Notes: a model not told the origin generated them from the letters alone. A DNA stretch of 64,000 bases from Rugamonas aquatica (GCF_009380215.1 NZ_WHUG01000004.1:434001-498000), one strand, 5' to 3'; counted from the first letter of the stretch, positions 1 through 9,254 are shown. Translations and numbers: made by a program.

Positions 1-1748
1 TTGTCTGCATAGCCACCGTCGACCAGCCGTCGCGCAGGTCTGTCGAACGATTTTCCGGCGGGCGTGACGATGGGGAAGCGCGCACTGTGCAACACCGCCA
101 TCCCCAGCGTCATGTCATACGGTTGAAGCAGGGGACCGCTGTTGGCTGTCCTGTGTTCGTTGGAATAGTAGGCGGTCTTGCCGTTGTCGGCATCCGCCGT
201 ATTGAAATAGACCGCCGGGCGGTACTTCATCCCGCCGTCGAGTTCGGTCAGGCGCATGCCCAGGCCGGGGACCATGCCGGAGCTTCGGCTTGCAATGGCA
301 TCGACTATCCCATCCTGCCAGCTAAGCAATAATGCTTGACCGCGTATCGGTACTTGCCAGAAGAGCGGCAGATCGTGCGCCAGCATCCGGGCGATGGCAG
401 GCGACAAGTGATCGCGCACCAGCGCACTGCGGACCACATCGGTTAGTGGGGTCGCTGGGTTTGGTGCGCCGACTCGGCAGTCGAGCCATAGTGCGGCGTG
501 CAGTTGCTGGCGAGCGGTCAGGTAGGTCGCGATGCCCAGGCTGCCGCCCGACACCCCGCTGAAGGCGCGGATGCGTTCACCAAATTGTCCGCAACTCATA
601 TCGTCGGCCAGTGCCAGCACTTCCGCGGTGTAAATGGCGGCACGCAAACCACCGCCGTACGCATTCACCAGCATCTCGCGGTTATCGTTCACCGTTGGCG
701 GCAGGGCGGTCGCGGCAAGCCCACCTTGTACTTCCATATGTTCCTGGCCGAGAGATTCGCTGCCGAAGATGGCAACCAGTGCCAGCACAGCGAGCGCTAC
801 GGCCCCAGTCAGGCCGGCGACCTGTTGAGCGAGGCTCCGGATGACCAGCTGGCCCAGTGTCAAGGCCAGCATTGCGGCGATCAGAAAGAACAGCACGGCC
901 GCTGCCGACCCCAAAGCGCGCACCATTTCGCGCGACAGCAGTGTCATTGCGTTCAAGACGAGCAGGCTGGAGACCAGAAGCAGGAACAACTGGGGCAGGC
1001 GTTGTGCCAGTGCGTGAAACGTCGCAGCCGAAGAGGGTGCCATGCCCAGTTGCCGCAATAGCCTGCGGCGATGGATAACGAAACTGAAGGAGGCGGTGGG
1101 TAGCACGGCAATGGGCAGGATCCAAAGCTTGGTGCTTGCCGGCAGAGACAGCGTACAGGTCACGATCGCAATAGCAACCGCCGCCGCGATGGCAATAAGC
1201 CGTACCACGCGGCGATGGAAAAATATGTAGACGCATAGAGGCGACGCCAGCAGGGCTGTGGTGAGTGCTGCTGCGGTGGCTGCATTCAACAGCGGCATGA
1301 AGGTGGCAAAGAGCAGGGCGCCCAAGGCTGCAGCTTGTACTGCCAAGCCCAGGATGCGCGGATACCATGTGACCGCTACGCTAAGTTGAGTCGCGCCAGG
1401 TGGCGCCATCAGGGCACTTGGGATCGAAGCTGCCATCTCGATCGTGCACAGCAGTCGCGAGCAATACCAGACGCCGCCTGTCAGCAAGAAAGCCGTGGCG
1501 ATGTACGCGACCAGCGGCGTACTACCTGGTTGGGTTTCCGTCGGCGCGGATACAGGAGAGGCGGCTGTAAAGCTGTGAAGGATTTCGCGGGTTTGCGGGA
1601 CGGCAAAGAACAGGATGGCCGTCACGGTGGCAAACATGGTGGGAATGGCAGCGCGCCGCAACGCAACGTATAGCCAGGGCAGCACAGGTGACAGCCTGAG
1701 GGCGAGGAAATCGAGGAGGTGAGTTATTGCTGTGTTCAGCTTTCTCAT
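1..1748 (-). CDS. Membrane-anchored patatin-like phospholipase (C-terminus lies outside the window)
   Basis: Reading the minus strand from the ATG at 1748 (preceded by GGAG) gives at least 582 codons with no stop before the window edge. The first ~335 residues contain about eight hydrophobic segments (near 35-50, 80-98, 132-155, 160-177, 183-201, 208-224, 252-270, 282-303, 314-330). The rest is a patatin-type hydrolase: oxyanion glycines GGGLRA at 365-370, nucleophile elbow GVSGG at 398-402 with Ser400, and DGG at 578-580 as the Asp of the Ser-Asp dyad. Patatin enzymes hydrolyse acyl esters of phospholipids or other lipids. The long polytopic N-terminus points to a membrane-embedded lipase acting on lipids at the inner membrane. 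The substrate is unknown. The neighbour at 2011 is divergent. Confidence 0.8.
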   Translation of the reverse strand, partial: MRKLNTAITHLLDFLALRLSPVLPWLYVALRRAAIPTMFATVTAILFFAVPQTREILHSFTAASPVSAPTETQPGSTPLVAYIATAFLLTGGVWYCSRLLCTIEMAASIPSALMAPPGATQLSVAVTWYPRILGLAVQAAALGALLFATFMPLLNAATAAALTTALLASPLCVYIFFHRRVVRLIAIAAAVAIAIVTCTLSLPASTKLWILPIAVLPTASFSFVIHRRRLLRQLGMAPSSAATFHALAQRLPQLFLLLVSSLLVLNAMTLLSREMVRALGSAAAVLFFLIAAMLALTLGQLVIRSLAQQVAGLTGAVALAVLALVAIFGSESLGQEHMEVQGGLAATALPPTVNDNREMLVNAYGGGLRAAIYTAEVLALADDMSCGQFGERIRAFSGVSGGSLGIATYLTARQQLHAALWLDCRVGAPNPATPLTDVVRSALVRDHLSPAIARMLAHDLPLFWQVPIRGQALLLSWQDGIVDAIASRSSGMVPGLGMRLTELDGGMKYRPAVYFNTADADNGKTAYYSNEHRTANSGPLLQPYDMTLGMAVLHSARFPIVTPAGKSFDRPARRLVDGGYAD

Positions 1749-1944
1749 GGTGCTCCGTCCTTGGACAACCGCGCCGGAAGGATCTGTTTTGGTGGCGCCA
1801 GGGTGTGTAGCTTAACAGCTGTATTTCGTGGATTGCTATCCAACTCTCTCTCGATATCGGTGCTGTTGCGTTAGCAAGGAGATATTTTCAAATTGTTATG
1901 ATTGGAGAGAATTATGGAGGCGGGCCGGCCGCACAATAGGGCTG

Positions 1945-1962
1945 TGTAGGATCTGTCCTACA
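1945..1962. promoter_or_regulatory. Perfect 7-4-7 palindrome upstream of the 2011 gene
   Basis: TGTAGGA-TCTG-TCCTACA is a perfect inverted repeat with a 4-base spacer, 49 bases before the ATG at 2011. It sits in the 262-base divergent spacer between the patatin gene and the membrane protein gene. It could be an operator for a dimeric regulator or a short RNA hairpin; no T-run follows, so a terminator is unlikely. A degenerate copy with the same right arm occurs at 37044-37061 before the stressosome operon. The cognate regulator is unknown. Confidence 0.5.
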
Positions 1963-2010
1963 AAGATGGGCTGAAATCCATAGCCGACGAGAAATCAAAA
2001 AGGAGTAACC

Positions 2011-2772
2011 ATGCCGTCCGTTTATGTGAAGTTGCGTGAGCTCTGGCGGCAATGTCACGAGGTGCGCGTCGGCTATCTGGCGCGGACGAGGGAACTCCTT
2101 GAAGAGGTAAAACGGCCCGCCGCCAATGCGGCGTTCGAGCAGTTGCTGGGCGAGGTCGCGGCGCTGCATTGTCGTATCTTCCGGCGCAGTCCGCGGCGCA
2201 GGCCGGAACTGATCGCGCTGCTACAGGGGGCGGTTTATACGGCGGCGCATGACGTTGACAAGGGGCGTGAGTTATACAAGCAGGCAGAGCAACGATTCCA
2301 GCAATCGATGCAGACCACGAATCAGCTGGCGTTCATCGGTGGCGCCTTCTTTGGTGCGTTGATCGGGATGATCGCAGGTTATTGGATGATCGGTCTCACC
2401 ACTTCCAAATTGCCTTTGGCCGGCAATCTCGCCGACGGACAGACGATCGCGTCACTGTGCTTTTACGGCTTGTTCGGCAGTTTGACCAGCATCTGGCTCA
2501 GGGTGTCGGCGATGTCGCTGCAGCAGGTCGACAGCCTGGCTTTCGTTATCGTTTCCGGCATGATCCAGCCCTTCATCGCGCTGGGCTTTGTCGCCGTCAT
2601 TTTCGTTATCATCCGATACCAGGTATTAGGCATTTCGATCGGCACCGAAGGAAATAAAGAAGCTGTGTTGTGGGTCGCCGCTTTCTTGTGTGGTTTTAGC
2701 GAGCGCTTCGCACCTGCGATTTTGAATTCAACTGCCGCAGCATTTACTGCCGGGAAGTCGGCAAGCAAATGA
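2011..2772 (+). CDS. Hypothetical four-helix membrane protein
   Basis: 253 residues; the ATG at 2011 has a good ribosome site (AAAGGAG). The N-terminal ~105 residues are charged, soluble and probably helical. They are followed by about four membrane segments: residues ~108-130 (rich in small residues), ~148-166, ~178-203 and a final hydrophobic stretch near 215-235. I do not recognise a family or any catalytic motif. The layout of a cytosolic helical region followed by a membrane bundle would suit a membrane adaptor or sensor, but that is only inference. It is convergent with the next gene (2833-3516, minus), with a 60-base gap. Confidence 0.75.
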   Translation: MPSVYVKLRELWRQCHEVRVGYLARTRELLEEVKRPAANAAFEQLLGEVAALHCRIFRRSPRRRPELIALLQGAVYTAAHDVDKGRELYKQAEQRFQQSMQTTNQLAFIGGAFFGALIGMIAGYWMIGLTTSKLPLAGNLADGQTIASLCFYGLFGSLTSIWLRVSAMSLQQVDSLAFVIVSGMIQPFIALGFVAVIFVIIRYQVLGISIGTEGNKEAVLWVAAFLCGFSERFAPAILNSTAAAFTAGKSASK

Positions 2773-2832
2773 GCGACAGCGCTGGGCTCCCGGCAGCGAC
2801 ATTGAGTGCGAAGCTGGTGTGATTCGCCGCCC

Positions 2833-3516
2833 TTACTGATTCTTCGGCACGGCCGGCAACTGCTCGGCCCACAGGCGCGCGGATGCGTCCAGCGCCTGGC
2901 GGCGCTCCGCCGCCACCATCGGAATCAGGCGTGCCCGCGCGGCGCGGCCGGAGGCGCAGCCGGCGTTGCGGTCGCGCCGTCCGAACTGGCGTTTGAGCAC
3001 GCAGTCATACTCATACACGGCCGCCGCATCCTCGTAGGCCGCTTCCAGCTGCTGCGGCAGCTCTGCCGCGTAGCGCACCACCAGTTCCGCCGACGCGCCC
3101 TTGAGCCCGACGTCGAAGGCGCCAGCCTGATGGCCGTACTTCACCGCCTGATTCAGTGTGCGCCAGGCGGCCGGCTGCTTGCGGATATTGGCGATGCCGG
3201 GTGGCTGGCGCGTTTCCGAGCTGCCGTCCGACGAGGTCATGGTCATGCCCCAGCCATTGTCGCCGGTGAGTTTTTCTTCGTAGCAGGCCAGGCGATTGTG
3301 CGCCTCGATCGCGCGCAGGCGGATCGCGTCGCGGTCGCCCGCATCGGCTTCCTTCTGATTATCCTTGAGCCAGTCTTTGTAGGCGGCGTTGGATTTCTTG
3401 CCGATCAGGATGTCGCAATCGCTCAGCTCCAGGCCTGCGGCATGCGCGCTGGCGCAGCCCAGTGTGGCCAGGAGAAGGGTGTACAGCAAACGGTGGGTGG
3501 TTTTCATCGTGGTCAT
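2833..3516 (-). CDS. Secreted hypothetical protein, partner of the Sel1/ankyrin gene
   Basis: 227 residues with a Sec signal peptide: hydrophobic core around residues 11-20 and a likely cleavage after AHA (about residue 26). The mature part is charged, with several cysteines that could form disulfides in the periplasm (in GLELSDCDI, RLACYEEKL, YDCVLKRQ, AGCASG). No family is recognised. It starts 22 bases after the stop of the large Sel1/ankyrin gene on the same strand, so the two are probably co-transcribed and may act together in the periplasm. The start could also be the ATG three codons downstream (3507). Confidence 0.75.
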   Translation of the reverse strand: MTTMKTTHRLLYTLLLATLGCASAHAAGLELSDCDILIGKKSNAAYKDWLKDNQKEADAGDRDAIRLRAIEAHNRLACYEEKLTGDNGWGMTMTSSDGSSETRQPPGIANIRKQPAAWRTLNQAVKYGHQAGAFDVGLKGASAELVVRYAAELPQQLEAAYEDAAAVYEYDCVLKRQFGRRDRNAGCASGRAARARLIPMVAAERRQALDASARLWAEQLPAVPKNQ

Positions 3517-3538
3517 TTTCTCTATCAGTTAATATCGT

Positions 3539-6500
3539 TTAGTGTTTTTCGAATTGCATAGGGCGGCCGCGGCGTTCCAGTATCAGCTTGCCGTCCTGCA
3601 CATCGAGCGTGAAGTTGAAGTTGGCCGATGCGGCCGCAGGCGGTTGGAAGTCCAGCTGGTAGCGGCCGCGCTGCGCGTCCGCCGCCGGCACGGTGTACAC
3701 CATCCATTTGTTTTCGTTGACTTCCAGATGGCTCACGGCGATCTGGCGCACCGGCCCGCTGAAGCTCGTGCGCCAGCCTTGTGCGCCGGTCTTGCCTTCC
3801 GACTTGAGCGGCGCGTCACCCAGGACTGCCACCTTGAAGTCGGGGATGCTCTTGCCCTGGTAACGCAGGTCGACCAGCAACTGGCCCGCAGGCAGGGTGA
3901 CAGGAGGTGCATCGATGGAAGGGCGCATCGATGCCGCCTGCACCGGCGCGGTCTCGGAGCGGAACACCACCTGCTGGTTCCAGACCGTCCAGCTGCCCTG
4001 GGCGTATTCATCGACGGCGCCATAGGCCATCGAGTACTGGAACTTGCCATCCGGCCGCAGCAGGATTTCCGCGCCCACTTCAGTGGCGCCGGCCAGATAG
4101 TAGTGGCCTGGCAGTTTGGCTTGCAGCGTTTGATCGGCTGCCTTGTCCTGTTGCGGCTCCGCATCCGCCGCAATGATGGGGCCGGCAGGCGCGCGCCAGC
4201 CGGCCTTGGCCAGCAGGCCGGTCAGCGGATCGTTTCTGCTCGCGGCGATCGCCACCCAGGTGCCGGCGTCGAAGGTTTCGCGGCCCGGTCCAAGCTGCGG
4301 CAGGCGTTCCACCAGGTGCTGGCCCAGCCAGCCTTCCAGCAGCAGGTCGGGCCGCCCGGACAGGTGCAGCGCCAGCCGCTCCTGCATGCCGGTGCAGACG
4401 TCGCCGATGGCAAAGCCGTGCTCGCGCAGCACCGTCCAGTAGCTGGCTGGCGACTCCAGCACCACTTTGCCCAGCTGGCCATTCGACTTCATGCAAACCT
4501 GTTTGATCGGCAGGCTGAAGTCCTTGGTCACGAAGCGCAGCATGTCGGCGTTGAGCGAAGCGACGGCACGGTCCAGCGCCGTGCCCCAGGGTTGCACGGT
4601 GGACGTGTCGATCACGCCGCCATGGGCCAGCAGAACTTTGAGGGACTCCATCTTCCCTTGTGAAATCGCGTATTCCACCGGGCTCGCCTGCAAGCCGTTG
4701 TTGTCCAGCTTGTTGTGCAGGTTCGGATCCTCGCCATGCGCCAGTATCGTCGGCAGCAGATCCGGGCGATCCGCGCCGATGGCGAAGAACAGGAAGCGGG
4801 GTTCGCCTGGGTTTGTGTCGCTGTCGGCGTTGTCCAGCAAGCCGTGCTGGATCAGCAAGCTGGCCAGCCGGCGATCCGGAGAAGAGAATGCCCTGCCGAT
4901 GGCCTGTCCACTCATCTTCTGCAAGGGGGCGCCTGCTTCGATCAGCTTGCGCACACGCGCCGCGTTGATCCCGTTCGGGTTCTCCAGCACGTACTCCACC
5001 AGCGAGCGCCTCATCTCGGCCAGGGATCGCTTTTGCACTTGCACCACATGGTGCAGCAGCAGGTCCAGCATGGCGTCGTCAGGCGCCTGCAGCGACAGCG
5101 ACAATGCCGAGTCCCATTCGCTCAAAGGATCGGCGCCTTGCGCCAGCAGGGCTTGCACGGCTTTGGGCTCGTTGTTGCGCACGGCGTCGGCCAGGTCCTG
5201 CACGCTGCCGCCGGCATGGACGGGGGCGCCTAGCGCGGCCAGCTTCGGTATCCATTCCAGGCGGCGGGCGGCTGTGGCTTGATTCAGCAGTGTGCCGCTT
5301 CCCAGCTGCTCGTTGCGGGCGTAGAGGCTGCGGTAGTTGTAGCTGAAACCATTTTGCGGCGGCGCTTTCTGACTCCAGTTCATATCCCTGACCAGCAATT
5401 GCTGCAGCACTTTGTCGCGGCCGGGCGCGCTGCTATGCATGGCCAGCATGGCGGCATCGAGCCAGCGGTCGCGCTTCTGCTTGCCGTAGCGCGAGACGCG
5501 CGGCTTGAGCCAGGCGATGGCGTCGGCATTGCCCGCCTCGGCAGCGTAGTCGAAGGCGGTTTTGCCTTCTTCATCGTCATCGACGGGACTGGTGCCGGTC
5601 TTCAGGAGCGCGTCGAGCACCGCCGTGCCGCGCGTCTGGGACAGCATCTCAGGCCAGGTCCGATAGTCGGCGTGGGGGAGCTTGAGCTTGAATCCACGAT
5701 CCTTGCCGCGGAGCTGGTCGATATCATCGCGGATGAACGGCCGCGGCGCTCCAGCCTGCAGCAGCGCCAGCAAATTCCCGGTGCGCTGTTCCGGCGTGAT
5801 CAGCTCCGGCAGGTTGCGGGCGTACTCCTTTTGCTCCAGCGCGAATTCCAGCGGCGCATAGCGATTGTTCTGGCCGCCGTACTGGCGCGGATCGGCGCCG
5901 TGCTTGAGCAGCAGCCGCACCATCTCGGGCGTGCCGAACATCGCGGCCAAGTGCAGTGGCGCGGCGTGGTCCCGCTGGTCGCCCTCATTGATGCTGGCGC
6001 CGCGCCGCAGCGCCTGCGCCAGCATGCGGGTCTTGGCCGGCAGCAGCGCGGCATGGCGAGCCTGCTGCGCGTGCCAGTGGGCGGTGTCGCGCGTATGATT
6101 GCCCTCCTTGCGCCAGGCCTCGGCTTCCGCGTACAGGCTGGCGGCGGGCATCAGCAAGGTGTGCAGCAGTTTTTTGCCTTCGACCAGATAGTCGTCGATG
6201 TTGTTGACCTTCGCCAGCAGGCGGGTGAAGTCGGCTTCCTGGCCTTCATTGGCGGCTTTGAACAGGGCCAGCACTTCCGGTGTCGGCGTGAGCTTGCCCC
6301 GCGCATCGTCGACGTAATTGATCTTGCGCTGCATGCCGTAGCGCGACGCCTGCGGGAGTGCATCGCCTTTCTTCCACGTGTCGAGCAGCGCATGGCCTTC
6401 GTTGAGCTGCGCTCTGGTCAGGGTGTCGTCCCAGCCGTCCTTGAATTTTTGTGCTTCCGTGCTTCCGCCTTTGACGGCCAGCCGGTACAAGACAAACGCC

Positions 6501-7354
6501 AGCACGTAGTCCTTCGGCACGCCGTATCCCATGGTGTACAACTCGCCGAGCTGATACTGTGCATCCGCGATACCGCCTTGCGCGGCCTTGCGCAGCCAGA
6601 GCGCGGCCTGTTCGGGATTCGGCGTCATGCCGTAGTGGGCACTCCAGTACAGCGTACCTGCCTTGTGGGCGGCCTCCAGATCGCCCGTTTCGGCGAGGGC
6701 CTTGTACCAGTCGCGCGGATCGCGCCGGCCTGTCGTGGAGACGGCCGGCAACGGCGTGCCCGGCTTCCAGGCGGCGGCCATGCTTTCCGCCTCGGCCAAC
6801 TGCTCGGGCGACATCTCTTCCACCTGGCGTGCCAGCGTCTTTTCCGATTCGCCGCCATCGTCCTTGTCCAGGCGCCGGCTGGCCAGCAGGTTGAAGGCAT
6901 GGCTCAGCACGCGGTCGTAGGGCACGCCTTCGGCCCGTTCGAGGCGCGTCGCCAGCCGGGACAGATCGCTGGCGCCGCCCAGCTCCGCAACCTTGGCCAT
7001 CCAGAAGGTGGCCTGCGTCGGGTTGCTCATCTTGTAGCTGTAGTCGTACATCGCGATCAACTTGCGCTGCGCCGCTTCGTTGCCCGAGCGGGCCGCCAGC
7101 AGGTACCAGGATTCCGCCGTCGTCAGATTGCGCCCTTTATCCTTGCAGTGCTGCTCGTCGTTCTGATAGAGATCGCCCAGCGTCTTTTGCGCCGCCGCGT
7201 CGCCCGTTTCCGCGATCGGGGTGAGCGTCTTGACTGCTTCTTCGCAACGGCCTGCCTCGTAGGCCGATAAGCCGCCGGTCAGATCTGCGCGGGCAGTGCC
7301 GGCCAGGCCGATTCCTATGCCGAGCAGGGCCAGCGCGAGGACTGTTGGTTTCAT
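3539..7354 (-). CDS. Very large periplasmic protein with Sel1-like and ankyrin repeats
   Basis: 1271 residues from the ATG at 7354, chosen because MKPTVLALALLGIGIGLAG begins a clean signal peptide; an upstream start would add 11 residues. After cleavage near ARA-DL come Sel1-like (TPR) repeats, for example GDAAAQKTLGDLYQ, GDLEAAHKAGTLYW and GIADAQYQLGELYTMGYGV (residues ~30-300). Ankyrin-type repeats follow: APLHLAAMFGTPEMVRLLLKHGADP (~460-485), GKTAFDYAAEAGNADAIAWL (~600-620), AVQALLAQGADP (~725), then further weak copies to ~930. The last ~200 residues look beta-rich. Both repeat types are protein-binding solenoids, so it is probably a periplasmic scaffold or immunity-type binder. No enzyme motif is seen. 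The gene at 2833-3516 follows directly. Confidence 0.8.
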   Translation of the reverse strand: MKPTVLALALLGIGIGLAGTARADLTGGLSAYEAGRCEEAVKTLTPIAETGDAAAQKTLGDLYQNDEQHCKDKGRNLTTAESWYLLAARSGNEAAQRKLIAMYDYSYKMSNPTQATFWMAKVAELGGASDLSRLATRLERAEGVPYDRVLSHAFNLLASRRLDKDDGGESEKTLARQVEEMSPEQLAEAESMAAAWKPGTPLPAVSTTGRRDPRDWYKALAETGDLEAAHKAGTLYWSAHYGMTPNPEQAALWLRKAAQGGIADAQYQLGELYTMGYGVPKDYVLAFVLYRLAVKGGSTEAQKFKDGWDDTLTRAQLNEGHALLDTWKKGDALPQASRYGMQRKINYVDDARGKLTPTPEVLALFKAANEGQEADFTRLLAKVNNIDDYLVEGKKLLHTLLMPAASLYAEAEAWRKEGNHTRDTAHWHAQQARHAALLPAKTRMLAQALRRGASINEGDQRDHAAPLHLAAMFGTPEMVRLLLKHGADPRQYGGQNNRYAPLEFALEQKEYARNLPELITPEQRTGNLLALLQAGAPRPFIRDDIDQLRGKDRGFKLKLPHADYRTWPEMLSQTRGTAVLDALLKTGTSPVDDDEEGKTAFDYAAEAGNADAIAWLKPRVSRYGKQKRDRWLDAAMLAMHSSAPGRDKVLQQLLVRDMNWSQKAPPQNGFSYNYRSLYARNEQLGSGTLLNQATAARRLEWIPKLAALGAPVHAGGSVQDLADAVRNNEPKAVQALLAQGADPLSEWDSALSLSLQAPDDAMLDLLLHHVVQVQKRSLAEMRRSLVEYVLENPNGINAARVRKLIEAGAPLQKMSGQAIGRAFSSPDRRLASLLIQHGLLDNADSDTNPGEPRFLFFAIGADRPDLLPTILAHGEDPNLHNKLDNNGLQASPVEYAISQGKMESLKVLLAHGGVIDTSTVQPWGTALDRAVASLNADMLRFVTKDFSLPIKQVCMKSNGQLGKVVLESPASYWTVLREHGFAIGDVCTGMQERLALHLSGRPDLLLEGWLGQHLVERLPQLGPGRETFDAGTWVAIAASRNDPLTGLLAKAGWRAPAGPIIAADAEPQQDKAADQTLQAKLPGHYYLAGATEVGAEILLRPDGKFQYSMAYGAVDEYAQGSWTVWNQQVVFRSETAPVQAASMRPSIDAPPVTLPAGQLLVDLRYQGKSIPDFKVAVLGDAPLKSEGKTGAQGWRTSFSGPVRQIAVSHLEVNENKWMVYTVPAADAQRGRYQLDFQPPAAASANFNFTLDVQDGKLILERRGRPMQFEKH

Positions 7355-7515
7355 ACATGCTTTCGGAGTGCCGCGGCAGGGCCGCAAAGGCCGCCATGAT
7401 AAGCCGAAGACATATATTTATGGCAACACCATTGAAATCCGATTGAAATCGCCGAAGTTGCATTTCAGGATGTTGTCATACAATAAAAATTAATTTAAAC
7501 AATAAGGGAATGGGC

Positions 7516-8478
7516 ATGCGAGTTGCAAAGATCGGATTATTGATGGGGGTGTTGTTTGCCACGGCGCTTGCCTCGGCCGCGGTTCCGGAGGGCAGGTGGA
7601 AGTTTGAGCGGGCAGGCGACTTCGAGGGCCGTATCCCGGCGAATCAGGCGCCGCCGTTCCCCACCCTGGAGTTTAGTAAAAACGAAGTCAGCCTGTCTGC
7701 AAGCTGCGTTGCCAAGGTCACGTCGGAACCCTATTATTTTCCGGATGTGTTCCAGCCGCTAACCAAGCAGGGTATTTCGGCGAAGCAGATGGATTACTTC
7801 CTGTTGAAGAATTTTCATTTGGCGCTGGCCGGAACGAAGGAGATCTACTCCCTGGATTCGACGGAAAAATGCGGGAGCCGTCGCACCATGGAATTCTTTG
7901 TGATAGGCGACCGGATCCTGGCTGTGACAGGCATTACGTTTTACTCCTACGTAAAAGTCCCGGTCGAAGCGTCGGCGGGGCCGCAGGGGACGATCGCGTC
8001 GGCGTACAAGCTGAGCCAGCTGCCCTTGGATTACGACCGCTATTATGCGTCCTGCCTGCCGAAAATCCTGGCCAAGGGCCGGCCGCATACGACCGACAAA
8101 TGCGCCCCGGATTACTTCCCTTACGTCGCCGATCCAAAGAGTTCCGATCCCATCATGAAACTTGTGGGCAATCACGATTATTCGAAGTGGGGACAGCAAT
8201 ACACGGAGGGCTTCTCTCCACCGTTCCAGCAGAAAATTCCAGCAACCTTCCTGGTGTTCGCGCCGATGAAGGATGTGGTCCTGGTGCGGGTCGATGATTT
8301 TGCCTACGTGCGCAATGAGGAGCGCGACATCATGAGCGGCGTGTATCTTTCCATCGCCGGCGGCAAGGTGGTCGATCAGATCTACGGCTGTCAGTTCAAC
8401 CGCGACTATGTCTGCATGCACGAAGGGCGGGCGAGGGCGAAGCTATTGGACAACGGCAAGTTTCAAAAGCTGCAGTGA
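7516..8478 (+). CDS. Secreted hypothetical protein
   Basis: 320 residues from the ATG at 7516, preferred over the ATG at 7510 because AAGGGA sits about 7 bases before it and would touch the earlier one. The signal peptide is MRVAKIGLLMGVLFATALASA, cleaved before AVPEG. The mature protein has scattered cysteines (SASC, EKCGS, ASCLPK, DKCAPD, YGCQFN, YVCMHE) that suggest disulfides in the periplasm. No family or active site is recognised. It is transcribed divergently from the Sel1/ankyrin gene, with a 161-base spacer. Confidence 0.7.
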   Translation: MRVAKIGLLMGVLFATALASAAVPEGRWKFERAGDFEGRIPANQAPPFPTLEFSKNEVSLSASCVAKVTSEPYYFPDVFQPLTKQGISAKQMDYFLLKNFHLALAGTKEIYSLDSTEKCGSRRTMEFFVIGDRILAVTGITFYSYVKVPVEASAGPQGTIASAYKLSQLPLDYDRYYASCLPKILAKGRPHTTDKCAPDYFPYVADPKSSDPIMKLVGNHDYSKWGQQYTEGFSPPFQQKIPATFLVFAPMKDVVLVRVDDFAYVRNEERDIMSGVYLSIAGGKVVDQIYGCQFNRDYVCMHEGRARAKLLDNGKFQKLQ

Positions 8479-8620
8479 TGCAGCCAGCCTGGCAGCAACG
8501 CCGGCCACAGCGTTAGAGCCTACTGTTTATTCGGTTTATACCGTTTACACCCTAAGGAGCAATGTTGGGTGAGGCATATTGCTAAAATGGTACACTTACG
8601 GATTTGGCATGGAGGCGGAC

Positions 8621-8947
8621 ATGGTCACAGCGGTGGGAGCGGTCGGCGCCAGTGGCGCTTCGGGCGGCAACAGTGCGATTGAAGTGCTGCAAAGGAAGAT
8701 GGGCGATTTGATGAAGAAGCTGCGGGAGGCGACGCAAGACCGGTCGCCGGGCGCGAAGGAGCGCTTGAAACTGCTGCAGATGCAGATCCAGGCGCTGCAG
8801 ACGCAGATCGCGCAACTGCAATCGGCCGCCGCGCAGAAAGCCGCGCTGGAACAGTTGAAGCATCAGCAGGAGTTGTCGGCCGCTGCGGCGCGCAAAGCGA
8901 AATCCAGCGAAGCGACGGTGGGAAGTGTGGTCGATACGACCGCGTGA
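8621..8947 (+). CDS. Small coiled-coil protein, FlxA-like
   Basis: 108 residues from the ATG at 8621, which has GGAGG five bases upstream; earlier in-frame ATGs lack this. A Gly/Ala/Ser-rich start (VGASGASGGNS) is followed by a long amphipathic helix of about 80 residues rich in Gln, Leu and Lys, clearly a coiled coil. The layout (a flexible N-terminus, then the QMQIQALQTQIAQLQ-type repeats) resembles the FlxA-like family of small cytoplasmic proteins of unknown role. The end lies 3 bases from the 3' end of the tRNA-Glu gene on the other strand. Confidence 0.65.
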   Translation: MVTAVGAVGASGASGGNSAIEVLQRKMGDLMKKLREATQDRSPGAKERLKLLQMQIQALQTQIAQLQSAAAQKAALEQLKHQQELSAAAARKAKSSEATVGSVVDTTA

Positions 8948-8950
8948 TGA

Positions 8951-9026
8951 TGGCGTCCCCAGGGGGATTCGAACCCCCGTACTCACCGTGAAAGGGTGAT
9001 GTCCTAGGCCTCTAGACGATGGGGAC
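8951..9026 (-). tRNA. tRNA-Glu (UUC)
   Basis: The minus strand folds as a 76-base tRNA: acceptor GTCCCCA pairs with TGGGGAC, the anticodon loop is CTTTCAC with anticodon TTC, the T arm contains GGTTCGAATCC, and CCA is encoded. It lies 25 bases downstream of tRNA-Ala in the same transcript. There is no integrase or direct repeat nearby to suggest use as an attachment site. Confidence 0.97.
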
Positions 9027-9051
9027 TGTGAACTGCCAAATTGAAACACAT

Positions 9052-9127
<76 letters not shown>

Positions 9128-9142
9128 CTGTGTGCGGCCGAG

Positions 9143-9170
9143 ATTATAGCAAAGGGCCTGCGTAAAGCAA
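9143..9170 (-). promoter_or_regulatory. Sigma-70 promoter of the tRNA-Ala/tRNA-Glu operon
   Basis: On the minus strand a -35 element TTGCTT (9170-9165) and a perfect -10 element TATAAT (9148-9143) are separated by 16 bases. They lie immediately upstream of tRNA-Ala, with a C/G-rich stretch just after the -10 as in stringently controlled stable-RNA promoters. Confidence 0.75.
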
Positions 9171-9254
9171 GAAAGAATTGATTGCTTCGCCAGATGGCGC
9201 GGTTTTGCCTTTCCAATCTGTAATAAAGTGGTCATCCTGCCGACAGCCTGGAAC

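Noticed and set aside
5279..7270. Plus-strand open frame of 663 codons opposite the Sel1/ankyrin gene
   Set aside because: The minus-strand frame has a signal peptide and clear repeats; the plus-strand frame has only low-complexity His/Arg/Gln sequence.
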